A stretch of 64,000 nt of DNA from Methylobacterium sp. J-090 (GCF_022829345.1 NZ_JAKSXV010000089.1:156998-220997), one strand, 5' to 3'; counted from the first letter of the stretch, positions 20,407 through 30,234 are shown. Notes: generated by a model from the sequence alone, not told the origin. Translations and numbers: made by a program.

Positions 20407-20950
20407 GGGGTGACCCTCCCCCGTGATGGCTTAACGCATCGTTGCCGAGGGTGAATCGGAACGAAAAGCGCACGATGAGGAGAATATTTTTGTCGCGACC
20501 TTTCCTGTGCACAACGCGGGTGCCCGTCCCCGCGCCGCCACCGGGCGAACCCGAGCGGCGGGCCGGACAAGCCGACCGACGCTCCTGGCCGAGGCACCGT
20601 CCGCCCGAGCGTCGCCGACCCGGTGCCAACGGCGAAAGTCATTCCGGGTCAGCGATTTATCCGCCTTGTCCGCCCGTCCACCGGGGGCCGCCCCGGACGA
20701 AAGCCAGGGCCGCGCCGCCCAAGTACAGAGCGCGGACCGACCAAGTTCTCGGACGCAGCGGCATCGCACTGCATCGCCGAGCGGGCATCGAATCCTGTTC
20801 ATAGGTCACGCTCCCTGTGGACGGTGTCCAAGCACAGGGCGGTTTTCCCTTGGAACGGTCGCGGCACCGCTTAGTTGTTGCAGCTATGCGCTCCGAGGCC
20901 TCGTGCCGTGGGCGTACCGGCGCTCGCAGCCGAACCTTCGGAGGATATCC
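20407..20950. other. Intergenic region upstream of the SWIB gene
   Basis: 544 bp without a supported gene. Open frames here overlap one another on both strands and have no recognisable content. The last 15 bp carry the ribosome site CGGAGGATAT for the SWIB gene. No repeats or RNA gene were seen. Confidence 0.5.
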
Positions 20951-21325
20951 ATGGCAAAGACCACGACCAAGAGCCCGGCCAAGGACGCGGCCAAGAGCAC
21001 CGACAAGAGCGCCGAGGCCGCGGCCGAGAAGCCCGTAAAGGGTAAGAAGGTCGCCGCCCCCAAGGCGGAAGGCGCCAAGCCCAACGCCCTCCAGCAGCCG
21101 CTGAAGCCCTCCCCGGAATTGGCCGCCGTCGTCGGCGACGCCTCCCTGCCGCGCGGCGAGGTGGTCAGTAAGGTCTGGGAATACATCAAGAAGCACGAGC
21201 TTCAGAACCCTGAGAACAAGCGCGAGATCCTCGCCGACGACAAGCTCAAGAAGGTCTTCGGCAAAGATAAGTGCACGATGTTCGAGATGAACAAGCATCT
21301 CGCCGCCCATCTCAAGTCCGCCTGA
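20951..21325 (+). CDS. SWIB/MDM2 (BAF60b) domain protein
   Basis: A 124-residue protein with a Lys/Ala-rich, histone-tail-like N-terminus (about residues 1-40) and a complete SWIB domain (about 48-122: LKPSPELAAVVGDASLPRGE, then VWEYIKKHELQNPENKRE and DKCTMFEMNKHLAAHL). Such proteins occur in chlamydiae and many alphaproteobacteria, and a role in DNA compaction or topoisomerase partnership has been suggested from fusions. It starts at the ATG after GGAGGA and is followed 4 bp later by the DJ-1/PfpI gene. Confidence 0.92.
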   Translation: MAKTTTKSPAKDAAKSTDKSAEAAAEKPVKGKKVAAPKAEGAKPNALQQPLKPSPELAAVVGDASLPRGEVVSKVWEYIKKHELQNPENKREILADDKLKKVFGKDKCTMFEMNKHLAAHLKSA

Positions 21326-21329
21326 CCCT

Positions 21330-22157
21330 ATGGACCGTCGCGCCGGCCCCACGCTTGGGCCGGCGGACGAGGCCGGCCCGAACCGTCGCGATCTGGCGGG
21401 CCTGGCCGCCGGAGGCCTCGCCGCGGCGGGTCTGGCGGCGTCGGGCCGGGCGGCCGCGGGACGGGAAGGGTCACGGCCCCCGCCCTTGCGCGTGGCAATG
21501 CTGCTGTTCCCCGGCATGACCGCCCTCGACGTGGTCGGTCCGCAGAACCTCCTGTCCGGTCTTGCCGGGCCGCGCATCCACCTCGTGGCCGAGCATCGCG
21601 GCCCGGTCACCAGCGATACCGGCCTCGCCATCGTCGCGACGGCGGATTTCACGAGTTGCCCGCGCGACCTCCACGTCCTGTTCGTGCCCGGTGGCGACGG
21701 CACCCCCGGCCAGATGCGGAACGAGACCCTCCTCGCTTTCCTGCGCGACCGGGCCGAACGCGCGGCCTGGGTGACGAGCGTGTGCACCGGCTCGCTGATC
21801 CTGGGTGCGGCCGGCCTGCTCACGGGCTACCGGGCGACCTCGCACTGGTGCGTGCGCGACAGCGTCCTACCCCTCTTCGGCGCCATCCCCGTGGAGGCCC
21901 GCGTGGTGTTCGACCGCAACCGCTGCACGGCGGCGGGCGTCTCGGCCGGCCTCGACTTCGCCCTGGCCCTGGCCGCCCGCCTGCGCGATCCGGACCATGC
22001 CCGCACGAGCCAGCTCGTGGCGGAGTACGCGCCATCGCCGCCCTTCGATGCCGGCACGCCGCACGCTGCTGGCCCGGCCATCACCCGCGCGGCGAACGCG
22101 ATCCTCGAGGACCTGGCCCGGGGATCGCTCGCCGCCGCCCGGGCGCGGCGGGACTGA
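21330..22157 (+). CDS. DJ-1/PfpI family protein with Tat-like leader
   Basis: A 275-residue member of the DJ-1/PfpI (class I glutamine amidotransferase-like) superfamily. The fold starts at LRVAMLLFPGMTALDVVGP, and the nucleophile elbow is WVTSVCTGSLILGAAGLL with the reactive cysteine. It is closest in layout to isonitrile-hydratase-like enzymes and lacks the C-terminal AraC DNA-binding domain of GlxA-type regulators. The N-terminus has a twin-arginine-like NRRDLAGLAAGGLAAAGLAA leader, which suggests Tat export. Substrate unknown. Confidence 0.85.
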   Translation: MDRRAGPTLGPADEAGPNRRDLAGLAAGGLAAAGLAASGRAAAGREGSRPPPLRVAMLLFPGMTALDVVGPQNLLSGLAGPRIHLVAEHRGPVTSDTGLAIVATADFTSCPRDLHVLFVPGGDGTPGQMRNETLLAFLRDRAERAAWVTSVCTGSLILGAAGLLTGYRATSHWCVRDSVLPLFGAIPVEARVVFDRNRCTAAGVSAGLDFALALAARLRDPDHARTSQLVAEYAPSPPFDAGTPHAAGPAITRAANAILEDLARGSLAAARARRD

Positions 22158-22279
22158 GCGTCCCCGGGCGGCGATCTCAGGCGGGAAGGGCGGAACAAGC
22201 CCCCGCAACCCACTGGTGTGGCGGGGAATTTGCGTTAACGTCGCCACCATCTCACGAACATCCAGAAGCGAGACGATGC

Positions 22280-23752
22280 ATGGCGGGCGGTTTGGCGGAC
22301 GACCTCATCCGGACGAAGTCCCTGGAACGCCTGAATTCCGACGCGGAGGGCGGTGAGCACAAGCTCGCCCGCACCCTCGGTCCCTGGAGCCTCATCGCCC
22401 TCGGGATCGGCGCGGTGATCGGGGCGGGCCTGTTCTCGCTCACCGGCATCGCGGCGGCCGAGCATGCGGGCCCGGCCGTGGTGATCTCCTTCGCCATCGC
22501 CTCCATCGCCTGCGCGTTCGCCGGCATGTGCTACAGCGAGCTCGCCGGCATGATCCCGGTGGCCGGCTCGGCCTACACCTACGCCTACGCCACCATGGGC
22601 GAACTCGTGGCCTGGATCATCGGCTGGGACCTCGTCCTCGAATATGCCGTCGGCGCCGCCACCGTGTCGGTGAGCTGGTCGAGCTACGTCACCCGCTTCC
22701 TGCGCGACTCCCTCGGGATCAATCTCCCCCCAAGCCTCGTCCACTCGCCGTTCGAGACCTACACGGTCGATGGCGTGACGGCACACGGGCTCGTCAACCT
22801 GCCGGCGATCCTCATCATCGTGGCGGCCTCCGCCCTCCTCATGATCGGCATCCGGGAATCGGCCCGGGTCAACGCCGTCGTGGTGATGATCAAACTCGCG
22901 GTGGTGGCCGTCGTGGTCGGTGTCGGCCTGTTCTACATCAAGGCGCAGAACTATGTGCCGTTCATCCCCGAGAACACCGGCACCTTCGGTGAGTACGGCT
23001 GGAGCGGGATCATGCGCGGCGCCGGCGTGGTGTTCTTCGCCTATGTGGGCTTCGACGCCGTCTCGACGGCGGCGCAGGAGGCGAAGAACCCCCAGCGCAA
23101 CATGATGATCGGCATCCTGGGCTCGCTCGCCATCTGCACGGTGATCTACATCGCCTTCGCGGGCGTGCTCACCGGCCTGGTCCACTACGACCAGATGAAG
23201 GGCGACGCGGCCCCCGTGAACACCGCCATCGCGCAGACGCCGTTCCCGTGGCTGCGCAGCCTCGTGACGCTGGGCGTCATCGCGGGCTTCTCCACGGTGA
23301 TCCTGGTGCTGCTGCTCGGCCAGAGCCGGGTGTTCTATTCCATGAGCCAGGATCGGCTGCTGCCGGGCTTCTTCTCCAAGATCCACCCGACCTGGAAGAC
23401 GCCCTACCGCTCGAACCTGTTCTTCATGGTGTTCACCGGCGCGCTCGGCGGTTTCCTGCCCATCTCTCAGCTCGGTCACATGACCAGCATCGGGACCCTG
23501 CTGGCCTTCATGCTGGTGTGCGCCGGCGTCATCATCCTGCGCCGGACCCAACCCGACGCGCGGCGCGACTACCGCACCCCCCTGGTGCCCCTGGTGCCGA
23601 TCCTCGGCATCGTCAGCTGCTTTGCCATGATGGTGTCGCTGGATGGCGAGACCTGGCTGCGTCTCCTGGTCTGGCTCGCCCTCGGCTTCGTGATCTATTT
23701 CAGCTGGAGCCGCCGCCACAGCCGCATCGGCCGCGAGGAACCCGGCGCCTGA
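22280..23752 (+). CDS. APC-family amino acid permease (CAT type)
   Basis: A 490-residue inner-membrane transporter with 12 hydrophobic segments. The first helix carries the superfamily substrate motif IGAVIGAGLFSLTGIAA, and the later region KIHPTWKTPYRSNLFF matches the conserved cytoplasmic loop of cationic amino acid transporters. The ATG at 22280 is chosen because it gives the family-type N-terminus (RTKSLERLNSDAEGGEHKLA); an ATG 4 nt earlier is in another frame. Transport of a basic or neutral amino acid is likely; specificity is not readable. Confidence 0.93.
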   Translation: MAGGLADDLIRTKSLERLNSDAEGGEHKLARTLGPWSLIALGIGAVIGAGLFSLTGIAAAEHAGPAVVISFAIASIACAFAGMCYSELAGMIPVAGSAYTYAYATMGELVAWIIGWDLVLEYAVGAATVSVSWSSYVTRFLRDSLGINLPPSLVHSPFETYTVDGVTAHGLVNLPAILIIVAASALLMIGIRESARVNAVVVMIKLAVVAVVVGVGLFYIKAQNYVPFIPENTGTFGEYGWSGIMRGAGVVFFAYVGFDAVSTAAQEAKNPQRNMMIGILGSLAICTVIYIAFAGVLTGLVHYDQMKGDAAPVNTAIAQTPFPWLRSLVTLGVIAGFSTVILVLLLGQSRVFYSMSQDRLLPGFFSKIHPTWKTPYRSNLFFMVFTGALGGFLPISQLGHMTSIGTLLAFMLVCAGVIILRRTQPDARRDYRTPLVPLVPILGIVSCFAMMVSLDGETWLRLLVWLALGFVIYFSWSRRHSRIGREEPGA

Positions 23753-23826
23753 GGCCCACGAAGACCCGGGCGCGAGACGCCTGCACGGCGTGAGGCGCAG
23801 GCACAGGACGGTCGCTTGGACACCCG

Positions 23827-24606
23827 ATGGCCAATCTGAACTACTACCACGAATCCGGTCTCAGCGCGGCCTTCTACGATGTCGTCTCCAACGCCTATCC
23901 GTTCCGGGGCGACATCGATTTCTACGCCGCCCTGGCGGGCCCCGCCGGGGCCTCGGTGCTGGAGCTCGGTTGCGGCACTGGCCGCATCGTGATCGCCCTG
24001 GCGGAGCGGGGCTACGGCGTCTTCGGTGTCGATCTGGCCCCGGCGATGATCCAGCGCGCGGCGATGAAGTGCGAGCGCCTGCCGCCGGAGGTGGGACGCC
24101 GGATCGCCCTGATGCAGGGCGACATGACCCGCGTGGCCCTGGACCGCCGGTTCGATGCCGTGATCATCCCGTTCTACGGTTACGCGCACCTCGCCGATCC
24201 CGCGGCACGGGCGCGAGCCCTCGCGGTGGTGGCCGAGCACCTGCGGCCCGGTGGACAGGCGGCGATCCACCTCCCCGCCCCCGCGATGCTGCGCCGGCCC
24301 CTCGGCGACGAGGAATTGTCCGGCCCCTACAACGCCGCCGGGGATCAGGTTCGAATCCGTGTCGTCGAGCGGACCTTCGACGAAGCGACCAGCCGCTTCC
24401 GTCAGGTGATGGACTACACCCTGATCGATGCCGCCGGGACCGTGACGCGCCAGTCGCGGGAGGACCTCGTCTATCATGCCGCCGGTCGCGACGAGATCGC
24501 CGGCAGCGCGGATCGCTGCGGCCTGACCCTGTCCCGGACGCTCGCGGATTTCGACGGCTCGGAGACCGGCCGCGAGATCATCCATGTGTTCACCCGACGG
24601 GACTGA
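23827..24606 (+). CDS. Class I SAM-dependent methyltransferase
   Basis: A 259-residue soluble methyltransferase with a Rossmann core. Motif I is VLELGCGTGRIVIALAERG (about residues 44-62), the acidic residue after strand 2 is in VFGVDLAPAM, and motif IV is DAVIIPFYGYAHL. The C-terminal half has the beta-strand pattern of small-molecule methyltransferases. It lies 74 bp after the permease and could be co-transcribed. The acceptor is unknown. Confidence 0.9.
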   Translation: MANLNYYHESGLSAAFYDVVSNAYPFRGDIDFYAALAGPAGASVLELGCGTGRIVIALAERGYGVFGVDLAPAMIQRAAMKCERLPPEVGRRIALMQGDMTRVALDRRFDAVIIPFYGYAHLADPAARARALAVVAEHLRPGGQAAIHLPAPAMLRRPLGDEELSGPYNAAGDQVRIRVVERTFDEATSRFRQVMDYTLIDAAGTVTRQSREDLVYHAAGRDEIAGSADRCGLTLSRTLADFDGSETGREIIHVFTRRD

Positions 24607-24761
24607 CATCGCGTTGTCGCGTGATGGCGCAACGGGATGTCTGCCGGGGTCGACGTCCGGGCCTTTGATCGAGCCCGCCGAAGACTATGCATTTGACGTT
24701 CACACTCGAACCGATATCGGTGTCGGACCGTTAATTCATTTGATGAGGGAGTAGACGCGCG

Positions 24762-25118
24762 ATGAAGTCTCTTTTGGCAGTGGCGGCCGTCGGCCTGAGC
24801 CTGATCGGTGCGGTGGGCGTCGCCTCCGCCCAGCCGTATGGTGGGCGTGACTATGGCTATGGTGGGCGCGACTCCGGCTACGGCGGGCGTGAGTCCGGCT
24901 ATGGCGACCGCGATTACGGGCGCCGGGGACGCGACGATGACGACGACCGGGGCCGGGGCTCCCGGGGGCGGGACTCGGGATACGGCGGCTTCGACGAGAG
25001 CGCCTATATCCGGTGCAACCCCGATGTTCGCCAAGCCCTTCGCAACGGGCAGCTGACCTCGGCCCTGGCGCACTATCAGAAGTTCGGCCGTCGTGAAGGA
25101 CGGCGCCTCAGCTGCTGA
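24762..25118 (+). CDS. Secreted Gly/Tyr/Arg-repeat protein
   Basis: A 118-residue protein with a clear signal peptide cleaved after GVASA. The mature part begins with four to five copies of a YGGRD(S/Y)GYGG-type repeat, then a stretch of consecutive Asp residues. It ends with a 45-residue module ([20 protein letters not shown], then [18 protein letters not shown]) of the NPDVxxA...HYxxFGxxEGR type, found singly or in tandem in envelope proteins. A GAGGGAG site precedes the ATG. Function unknown; an envelope role is inference. Confidence 0.8.
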   Translation: MKSLLAVAAVGLSLIGAVGVASAQPYGGRDYGYGGRDSGYGGRESGYGDRDYGRRGRDDDDDRGRGSRGRDSGYGGFDESAYIRCNPDVRQALRNGQLTSALAHYQKFGRREGRRLSC

Positions 25119-25741
25119 GCCGCGATCTGGATCGATCGCCGACAAGCCCGCCACGGCGCGAGCCGGGCGGGCACGGGCGAGCTGCAAGAGCGGGCCTCCG
25201 CCAACCCAGTACCCAACGTGGCCGATCTGAATTGGCGCCGCCCTGGGGATTACCGGGTCAGGGCCGAAATCATCTCATACGGCGCTTCATGCGCTAAACG
25301 TGCATGATCGACCTTGGAATTTCTGATCTTACCTGGCTTTGCCTTATTAACCCAAGGCTATAGAATTGTCGATCCGACATTTCAAGACTTTGATTTCCCT
25401 CACCGCTCCACACGCTGATCCCGGCATATCTTTCGGTCGTCGACGGATTCGTGCCCGATCCTCTTCATGATACACATGTTGACTCAACCGCGCGAAACCG
25501 GGCGGAGCGATTGCCGAATTATCCCGACTTGTATTGCTACTTGTCCAGCGATCATCCTGCGGGATAAGGAAACAATGTGACATGAACATCACGCGCCTAG
25601 TCATTCAGCAGTTTAGAGGCTGCTGAAGCTGCCGGGTCGAGCGTGACGGTATTGCCCTGTCCGCGCCCCTTCGCCCATGAAAGCTGCACACGTTGCTCGA
25701 AGGCGGCGGCTACGAAAACGGTCTTGGGTCGGGGAAGAATC
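25119..25741. other. Intergenic region upstream of the TonB receptor
   Basis: 623 bp, AT-richer than its surroundings. Both strands were read; only an unsupported 85-codon frame exists. A short inverted repeat (GCCTT...AAGGC, near 25342-25359) is visible. The promoter of the TonB-dependent receptor must lie here; no convincing Fur-type box was found by eye. Confidence 0.5.
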
Positions 25742-28282
25742 ATGCGCTCGCTGCGGTACAGCCTGTTCGCTTCGGTAGCCTTGCTACCGTGTGTCGCTCA
25801 GGCACAGAGCTCGGTTTCCCTGAGCGAGATCAGCGTTGTGGCAACCACCCCGGTCGGCGTCGCGTCCGGAAGCGGGGCCCCCAGCGTCCCGGTGCTCCAG
25901 GCTCCGGGCGGGCCGGCCCTGCAGATTCCGGATACCTCGCGCCTGCGCGGCGGTGCGCTGCCCCTCAACAAGATTCCCAGCACCGTCGAGACGGTCACGG
26001 CCGCCGACCTGAACTTCGACCGGGCGACCTTCAACGCCGTCGAGACCCTGGCCCGGCGCGTGCCCGGCCTCAACCTCTCGGACAGCCAGGGCAACAACAA
26101 CCGCGTCGACATCAACTATCGCGGCTTCCAGGCCTCGCCGGTCACGGGCGTGCCGCAGGGCCTCGCCGTCTACCAGAACGGCGTCCGCATCAACGAGGCC
26201 TTCGGCGACACGGTCAACCTCGACCTGATCCCGCAGGTCGCCATCAACCGCATCGACGTCGTGACCGGCAATCCGGTCTTCGGCCTCAACGCCCTCGGCG
26301 GCGCGATCAACATCCAGATGAAGAACGGCTTCAACTGGCAGGGCACCGAAGTCACCGCGCTCGGCGGCTCGGACGGGCGCATCGCTGGCTCCCTGCAGCA
26401 CGGCAAGATGATCGGCCCCTGGAGCATCTACTTCGCGGGCGACGGCCTCAACGACCGGGGCTGGCGCTTCCAGAGCCCCAGCACCATCGGCCGCGTCTAC
26501 GGCGATGTCGGCTACCGGACGCAGGATTCGGAGTTCCACCTCATCGGACAGATGGCGCGGACCTACTTCGGGGCCGCCGCCGCGACGCCGACGGACTTCA
26601 CCCACGTGGAGCCGCGGGCGATCTTCACCTACCCGCAGACCACCACCACCGAAGTCGGCACCATCCAGCTCACCGGCCGCGTCGACCTCTCGCCGACCTG
26701 GGACATCTCCGGCAACGCCTACTTCCGGCGCTTCAGCCAGCGCTACATCGACGGCAACGACAGCGATTTCGAGAATTGCAGCACGCGGTCGAGCTTCCGC
26801 GGTCGCCTCTGCTTCGAGGATGACGGCTTCAGCCCCTCGGCCGGCCAGTCGCAGCTCGACTTCCGCAATCAGTTCCTGATGCTGGGCCGGGGTGCCCCGA
26901 ACGGTATCCCGTTCACGGCGGGCGTGCCCTACGGCACCCTCGACGTCACCAAGACCGAGGCGACGGGCTACGGCGGCACGCTCCAGGCGGCCAACCGCGA
27001 CCGGGTGTTCGGCTTCAACAACAGCTTCGTGGTCGGCGGCTCCATCGACGTCGCGGATTACGGCTTCAAGTCGTCGAGCACCCTGGGTGTGATCAACCCC
27101 GACCTGTCGGTGACGACGAACCCGCTCACCGCCGCCTACGGCACAGTCCCGGGTCTCGGCACCGATTTCCTGCGCACGGCCGCGGCGCTCGGCATCGCGC
27201 CGAGTTCGGTCACGGGCTCGAACCTCTACATGGGCCTCTACGCCACGGACACCATCGACATCACCGACGCCCTCTCGCTGACGGCGGGTGCGCGGCTCAA
27301 CTTCGCCCGCATCTCGAGCCAGGATCAGACGGGCTTTTCGCCGGACGTGACGGGCACACACTACTTCAACAAGATCAACCCGGTGGCGGGCCTGACCTAC
27401 CGCTTCGCCCCGGGCCTGAACCTCTACGGCGGCTACTCCGAGTCGAACCGCGCGCCGACGCCCCTCGAACTCGCCTGCGCCAACCCGCTCCGCCCCTGCC
27501 TGCTGCCGAACTCCCTCGTTGCCGATCCGCCGCTCAAGCAGGTCGAGGGCCAGACCTACGAGGTCGGCTTCCGCGGCGCCCTGCCGAACTTCTACGATGG
27601 CGGCTTGGTCAACTACAAGGTCGGGGCCTTCCGCACCGACCTGACCAACGACATCCTGTCGCTCGCCACCCCCGGCAACGCCGCGCGCGGCTACTTCGTC
27701 AACGTGCCGGCGACCCGTCGCCAGGGCGTCGAGGTCGGTCTCGAATACGTCGCCGACTGGCTGACCGTCTACGCGAACTACGCCCTGATCGATGCCACGT
27801 TCCGCTTCAACGGCACGCTTTCCTCGCCCAACAACCCCCTGTCGGTGGACGGCGCGATCGACGTGGTGCCGGGCAACAAGGTCCCGCTGATCCCCGACCA
27901 CCAGTTCAAGGTCGGCTTCGATGTCGAGGTTCTGCCGCGCTGGCGCGTCGGCATGGCCATGCAGGCCTTCTCGTCCGCCTATTACCGCGGCGACGAATCC
28001 AACCTGAACCGCAAGCTGCCCGCCTACTACGTGCTCAACCTGAACACGAGCTACCGGGTCAACCGGAACCTCGAACTGTTCGGCTACGCCACCAACCTGA
28101 CGAACAACCGCTACACCACGTTCGGCACGTTCTTCGAACCGGGCCTGGTGGCCAACCGGTACCCGGTCAGCGACGTGCGCACCACGACGCTTGCCCAGCC
28201 GCTCTCGATCTACGGCGGCATCCGCTACACCTTCGGCGAGGCCCCTGTGCCCATGCCGGAGCCCATCGTCCGCAAGTACTGA
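25742..28282 (+). CDS. TonB-dependent outer-membrane receptor
   Basis: An 846-residue outer-membrane transporter that takes up a ligand with energy from TonB-ExbBD. It has a signal peptide (to VAQAQ), a TonB-box-like segment SLSEISVVATTP, a plug domain (about 80-210, with VETLARRVPGLNLSDSQGNN and DLIPQVAINRIDVVTGNPVF) and a beta-barrel to the end (last strand region IYGGIRYTFG). The ATG at 25742 is chosen because it starts the signal peptide; the open frame runs further upstream. No siderophore, vitamin B12 or exbB/tonB genes are adjacent, so the ligand is unknown. Confidence 0.93.
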   Translation: MRSLRYSLFASVALLPCVAQAQSSVSLSEISVVATTPVGVASGSGAPSVPVLQAPGGPALQIPDTSRLRGGALPLNKIPSTVETVTAADLNFDRATFNAVETLARRVPGLNLSDSQGNNNRVDINYRGFQASPVTGVPQGLAVYQNGVRINEAFGDTVNLDLIPQVAINRIDVVTGNPVFGLNALGGAINIQMKNGFNWQGTEVTALGGSDGRIAGSLQHGKMIGPWSIYFAGDGLNDRGWRFQSPSTIGRVYGDVGYRTQDSEFHLIGQMARTYFGAAAATPTDFTHVEPRAIFTYPQTTTTEVGTIQLTGRVDLSPTWDISGNAYFRRFSQRYIDGNDSDFENCSTRSSFRGRLCFEDDGFSPSAGQSQLDFRNQFLMLGRGAPNGIPFTAGVPYGTLDVTKTEATGYGGTLQAANRDRVFGFNNSFVVGGSIDVADYGFKSSSTLGVINPDLSVTTNPLTAAYGTVPGLGTDFLRTAAALGIAPSSVTGSNLYMGLYATDTIDITDALSLTAGARLNFARISSQDQTGFSPDVTGTHYFNKINPVAGLTYRFAPGLNLYGGYSESNRAPTPLELACANPLRPCLLPNSLVADPPLKQVEGQTYEVGFRGALPNFYDGGLVNYKVGAFRTDLTNDILSLATPGNAARGYFVNVPATRRQGVEVGLEYVADWLTVYANYALIDATFRFNGTLSSPNNPLSVDGAIDVVPGNKVPLIPDHQFKVGFDVEVLPRWRVGMAMQAFSSAYYRGDESNLNRKLPAYYVLNLNTSYRVNRNLELFGYATNLTNNRYTTFGTFFEPGLVANRYPVSDVRTTTLAQPLSIYGGIRYTFGEAPVPMPEPIVRKY

Positions 28283-28450
28283 TCGGACCGCACCTGATAC
28301 GGCCTCCGCTTGATCGGAGCGGCGGCTGGATCAGACGAGCCCGTGCGCGACGCCCGAGCGAAACCCAAATCCGCCATCCCGAAGGGATCCATCGGATTTG
28401 GCATGAGCCTGTCCCCCGCCGCGAACCGGTGAAGGGTCAGGTCGGAATCA

Positions 28451-28482
28451 AGAAGGCCGGCCTCGAACGGGGCCGGCCTTCT
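28451..28482. terminator. Bidirectional terminator hairpin
   Basis: A 12-bp perfect stem (AGAAGGCCGGCC / GGCCGGCCTTCT) around an 8-nt loop lies midway between the convergent TonB-receptor and SphA-type genes. It is placed to end transcription from both. Confidence 0.7.
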
Positions 28483-28527
28483 CGTCGTGTCGAGGGGATC
28501 GGATGCGCAAGCCGCGATCGTCGGGGC

Positions 28528-29385
28528 TCAGCGCGAAAAGATCGGCCGAAGCGGCTCCGCGCCGCCGTCCTTGTAGACCGGTACGATCGCACGCAGCCAT
28601 CCGCGCGTGTCGACGCCGCCATAGTTGCTCTGTGCCACGTCGCGGGTGACGTAGGCCTGGAGATTCACCGGTCCGAAATCATAGCCGATCAATCCACCGA
28701 CAGCGACCTGACCCTGGCGCTGGGTGCCGGGTCGGCGCGTCGTCGGCAGGTCCGTGGATGCGAAGGCGACGGGCCCGACTTCCCATTTGCCGAACTTCCT
28801 GGTGGCCGTGAGGTCGAGGTTGAGGAAGTCCGGATAGTAGGTCCCGAGCGGCGACACCGTGTCCAGCAGGATGCCGTGCAGCACGTGGGCCGTGAGGTTG
28901 AGGCCGTCGCCGTTGTAGGTGGCGGCGAAGCGCTGGTGCAGCACGGCGTTCTGGATCACGATCCGCGTGTCGCTCGGCACGTAGGCGCCGAGCAGGTAGC
29001 TGACATGGACGTGCTCGCTCAGGGTCCAGGCCACTTGGCCCGCGAGGAGGGTCTGGCCGATGCCGCTCTGATAGGGCGCACCCCGGCTGCTCGTTGCCGC
29101 GATCGGCTGGAGCACGACGAATTGCAGGCGCCCGCCCGCCAGGGTCCACGGCGTCGCCCAGATGAAGCTCGGCAGGTTGATGTTGAGTTCGGTGCCGCGC
29201 GGCTCGGTGCTGCGGATGCCGAAGCTCGATGTGTTGACGAAGTAGAGGCCCACCGCGAACGGCGCGCCGGCGGGCAGGCCGACGGTCTGGCCCGGCTGCG
29301 CGGCCGACCCCGCCTGAGCCGTCCCGCCCGCCAGGGCAGCGACCATCGCAAGCGATCCCATCAAACCGCCCTTGAAGCCCGTCAT
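28528..29385 (-). CDS. SphA / phenol MetA-pathway family outer-membrane protein
   Basis: A 285-residue exported protein with a signal peptide (GSLAMVAALAGGTAQA) followed by amphipathic beta-strand periodicity to the end. It matches the transporter family annotated as MetA-pathway of phenol degradation (SphA-like): N-terminal GAPFAVGLYFVNTSSFG, middle VSYLLGAYVPSDTR, and near the C-terminus GGLIGYDFGPVNLQAYVTRD. Members are thought to be outer-membrane channels for hydrophobic compounds. The ATG at 29385 gives the cleanest signal peptide. No aromatic-degradation genes are nearby. It is the last core gene before the attachment scar. Confidence 0.82.
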   Translation of the reverse strand: MTGFKGGLMGSLAMVAALAGGTAQAGSAAQPGQTVGLPAGAPFAVGLYFVNTSSFGIRSTEPRGTELNINLPSFIWATPWTLAGGRLQFVVLQPIAATSSRGAPYQSGIGQTLLAGQVAWTLSEHVHVSYLLGAYVPSDTRIVIQNAVLHQRFAATYNGDGLNLTAHVLHGILLDTVSPLGTYYPDFLNLDLTATRKFGKWEVGPVAFASTDLPTTRRPGTQRQGQVAVGGLIGYDFGPVNLQAYVTRDVAQSNYGGVDTRGWLRAIVPVYKDGGAEPLRPIFSR

Positions 29386-29659
29386 CCGTCCCACCCTTGT
29401 CCCGACCCTAGGCCTCGTCTGCATGCCGCCGACGCGACGTCAGGTCGAGGCATCCCGCGCGCCGTCTTCGCTCGGGCAGGGACTCCCTCCGTCGTCGTGG
29501 CCGCGGCGCAACACGACCCCAGCCGGGATGACGTTCAGGGATACTTGGCCCAGAATCCGGGACATCTGGCTCAAAAGGAAAAGCCTCGACCGGGTTTCCG
29601 GGCGAGGCTCGAAGCACTCCAGACGTTTTATGAAATCGCGATGGAGCCAGCGATTTAAA

Positions 29660-29704
29660 TGGTGGGTGCACAAGGGTTCGAACCTTGGACCCGCTGATTA
29701 AGAG
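29660..29704 (-). repeat. 3' fragment of tRNA-Lys: attachment-site scar
   Basis: On the minus strand 45 nt reproduce the 3' part of a tRNA-Lys(CUU) gene: from CTCTTAATCAG of the anticodon arm, through GGGTC and the T-arm (CAAGG-TTCGAAC-CCTTG), to the acceptor strand and encoded CCA. The 5' half is absent; similarity stops abruptly at 29704. Such orphan 3' halves are left by integration of an element into a tRNA gene. The orientation implies the element lies at higher coordinates. No intact tRNA-Lys is present in the window. Confidence 0.85.
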
Positions 29705-29880
29705 ATGGCTGGAAAATCAGCATTTTCAGAGGGTGTTTCGACAAATCGCATCATTTGCCTTCGTTGATCTAGAAGCCTTTTTCACCTCTGTCGAAATGCG
29801 CTTGGCTAGTTGCGACACCTGAGCCGTAGCCCCCGGCCCGGCGCCCGTCTATCCCGTCCGGCCACCAGACACCGGACCCC

Positions 29881-30173
29881 ATGTCAGCCGCACCCAAGAT
29901 CGTCCCCGCCGCCCCGCAGGCTTGGCGCCAGGGCTTCCTGAACCTTCGGCCGAGCGTCGTGCCGTGCCTGGGCCTGGGCCTGGGCTTGACCCAACAAGCT
30001 GGGCAGGTATTCATGAGAAGTGCGTCGACTTCCTGGACCGTTGGGCGGATCGCGTTCGTGAACACCGCCCACTACCGCGATACCCCGGGCCGGCCGACGG
30101 GCGCGGTCCCGATCTGGCTGTTCGGGCGGTGAAACAAGCCAGCGCGCAACCATTGGCTGACTACAGACTTTAG
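29881..30173 (+). pseudogene. Frameshifted remnant of a phage/island hypothetical protein
   Basis: An ATG-initiated frame starts with a plausible N-terminus (AAPKIVPAAPQAWRQGFLNL), but the continuation (HEKCVDFLDRWADRV) lies in another frame. The switch occurs at a short tandem CTGGGC repeat near 29965-29990, consistent with slippage. The two halves resemble one small protein of the kind carried on islands in this group. The resemblance is from memory of the FLDRWxDR pattern and needs a search. Confidence 0.35.
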
Positions 30174-30234
30174 CTCGCTCGCGGGCAGATGATCTGCCCG
30201 TCAGCGAACGTGCAAGGCAGCCCCTAACGGTCCT

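Noticed and set aside
24808..25056. An 82-codon plus-strand frame inside the repeat-protein gene
   Set aside because: Shadow of the Gly/Tyr/Arg repeat; the other frame has a signal peptide and a recognisable C-terminal module.
25347..25604. An 85-codon minus-strand frame upstream of the TonB receptor
   Set aside because: No ribosome site, no hydrophobic or family pattern, lies in the probable promoter region.
28429..29658. A 409-codon plus-strand frame
   Set aside because: Runs antisense to the SphA-type gene, which has a signal peptide and family motifs; no protein-like content of its own.
29660..29704. Considered as a complete tRNA gene
   Set aside because: The 5' acceptor strand and D-arm are missing upstream on the minus strand; only the 3' half is present.
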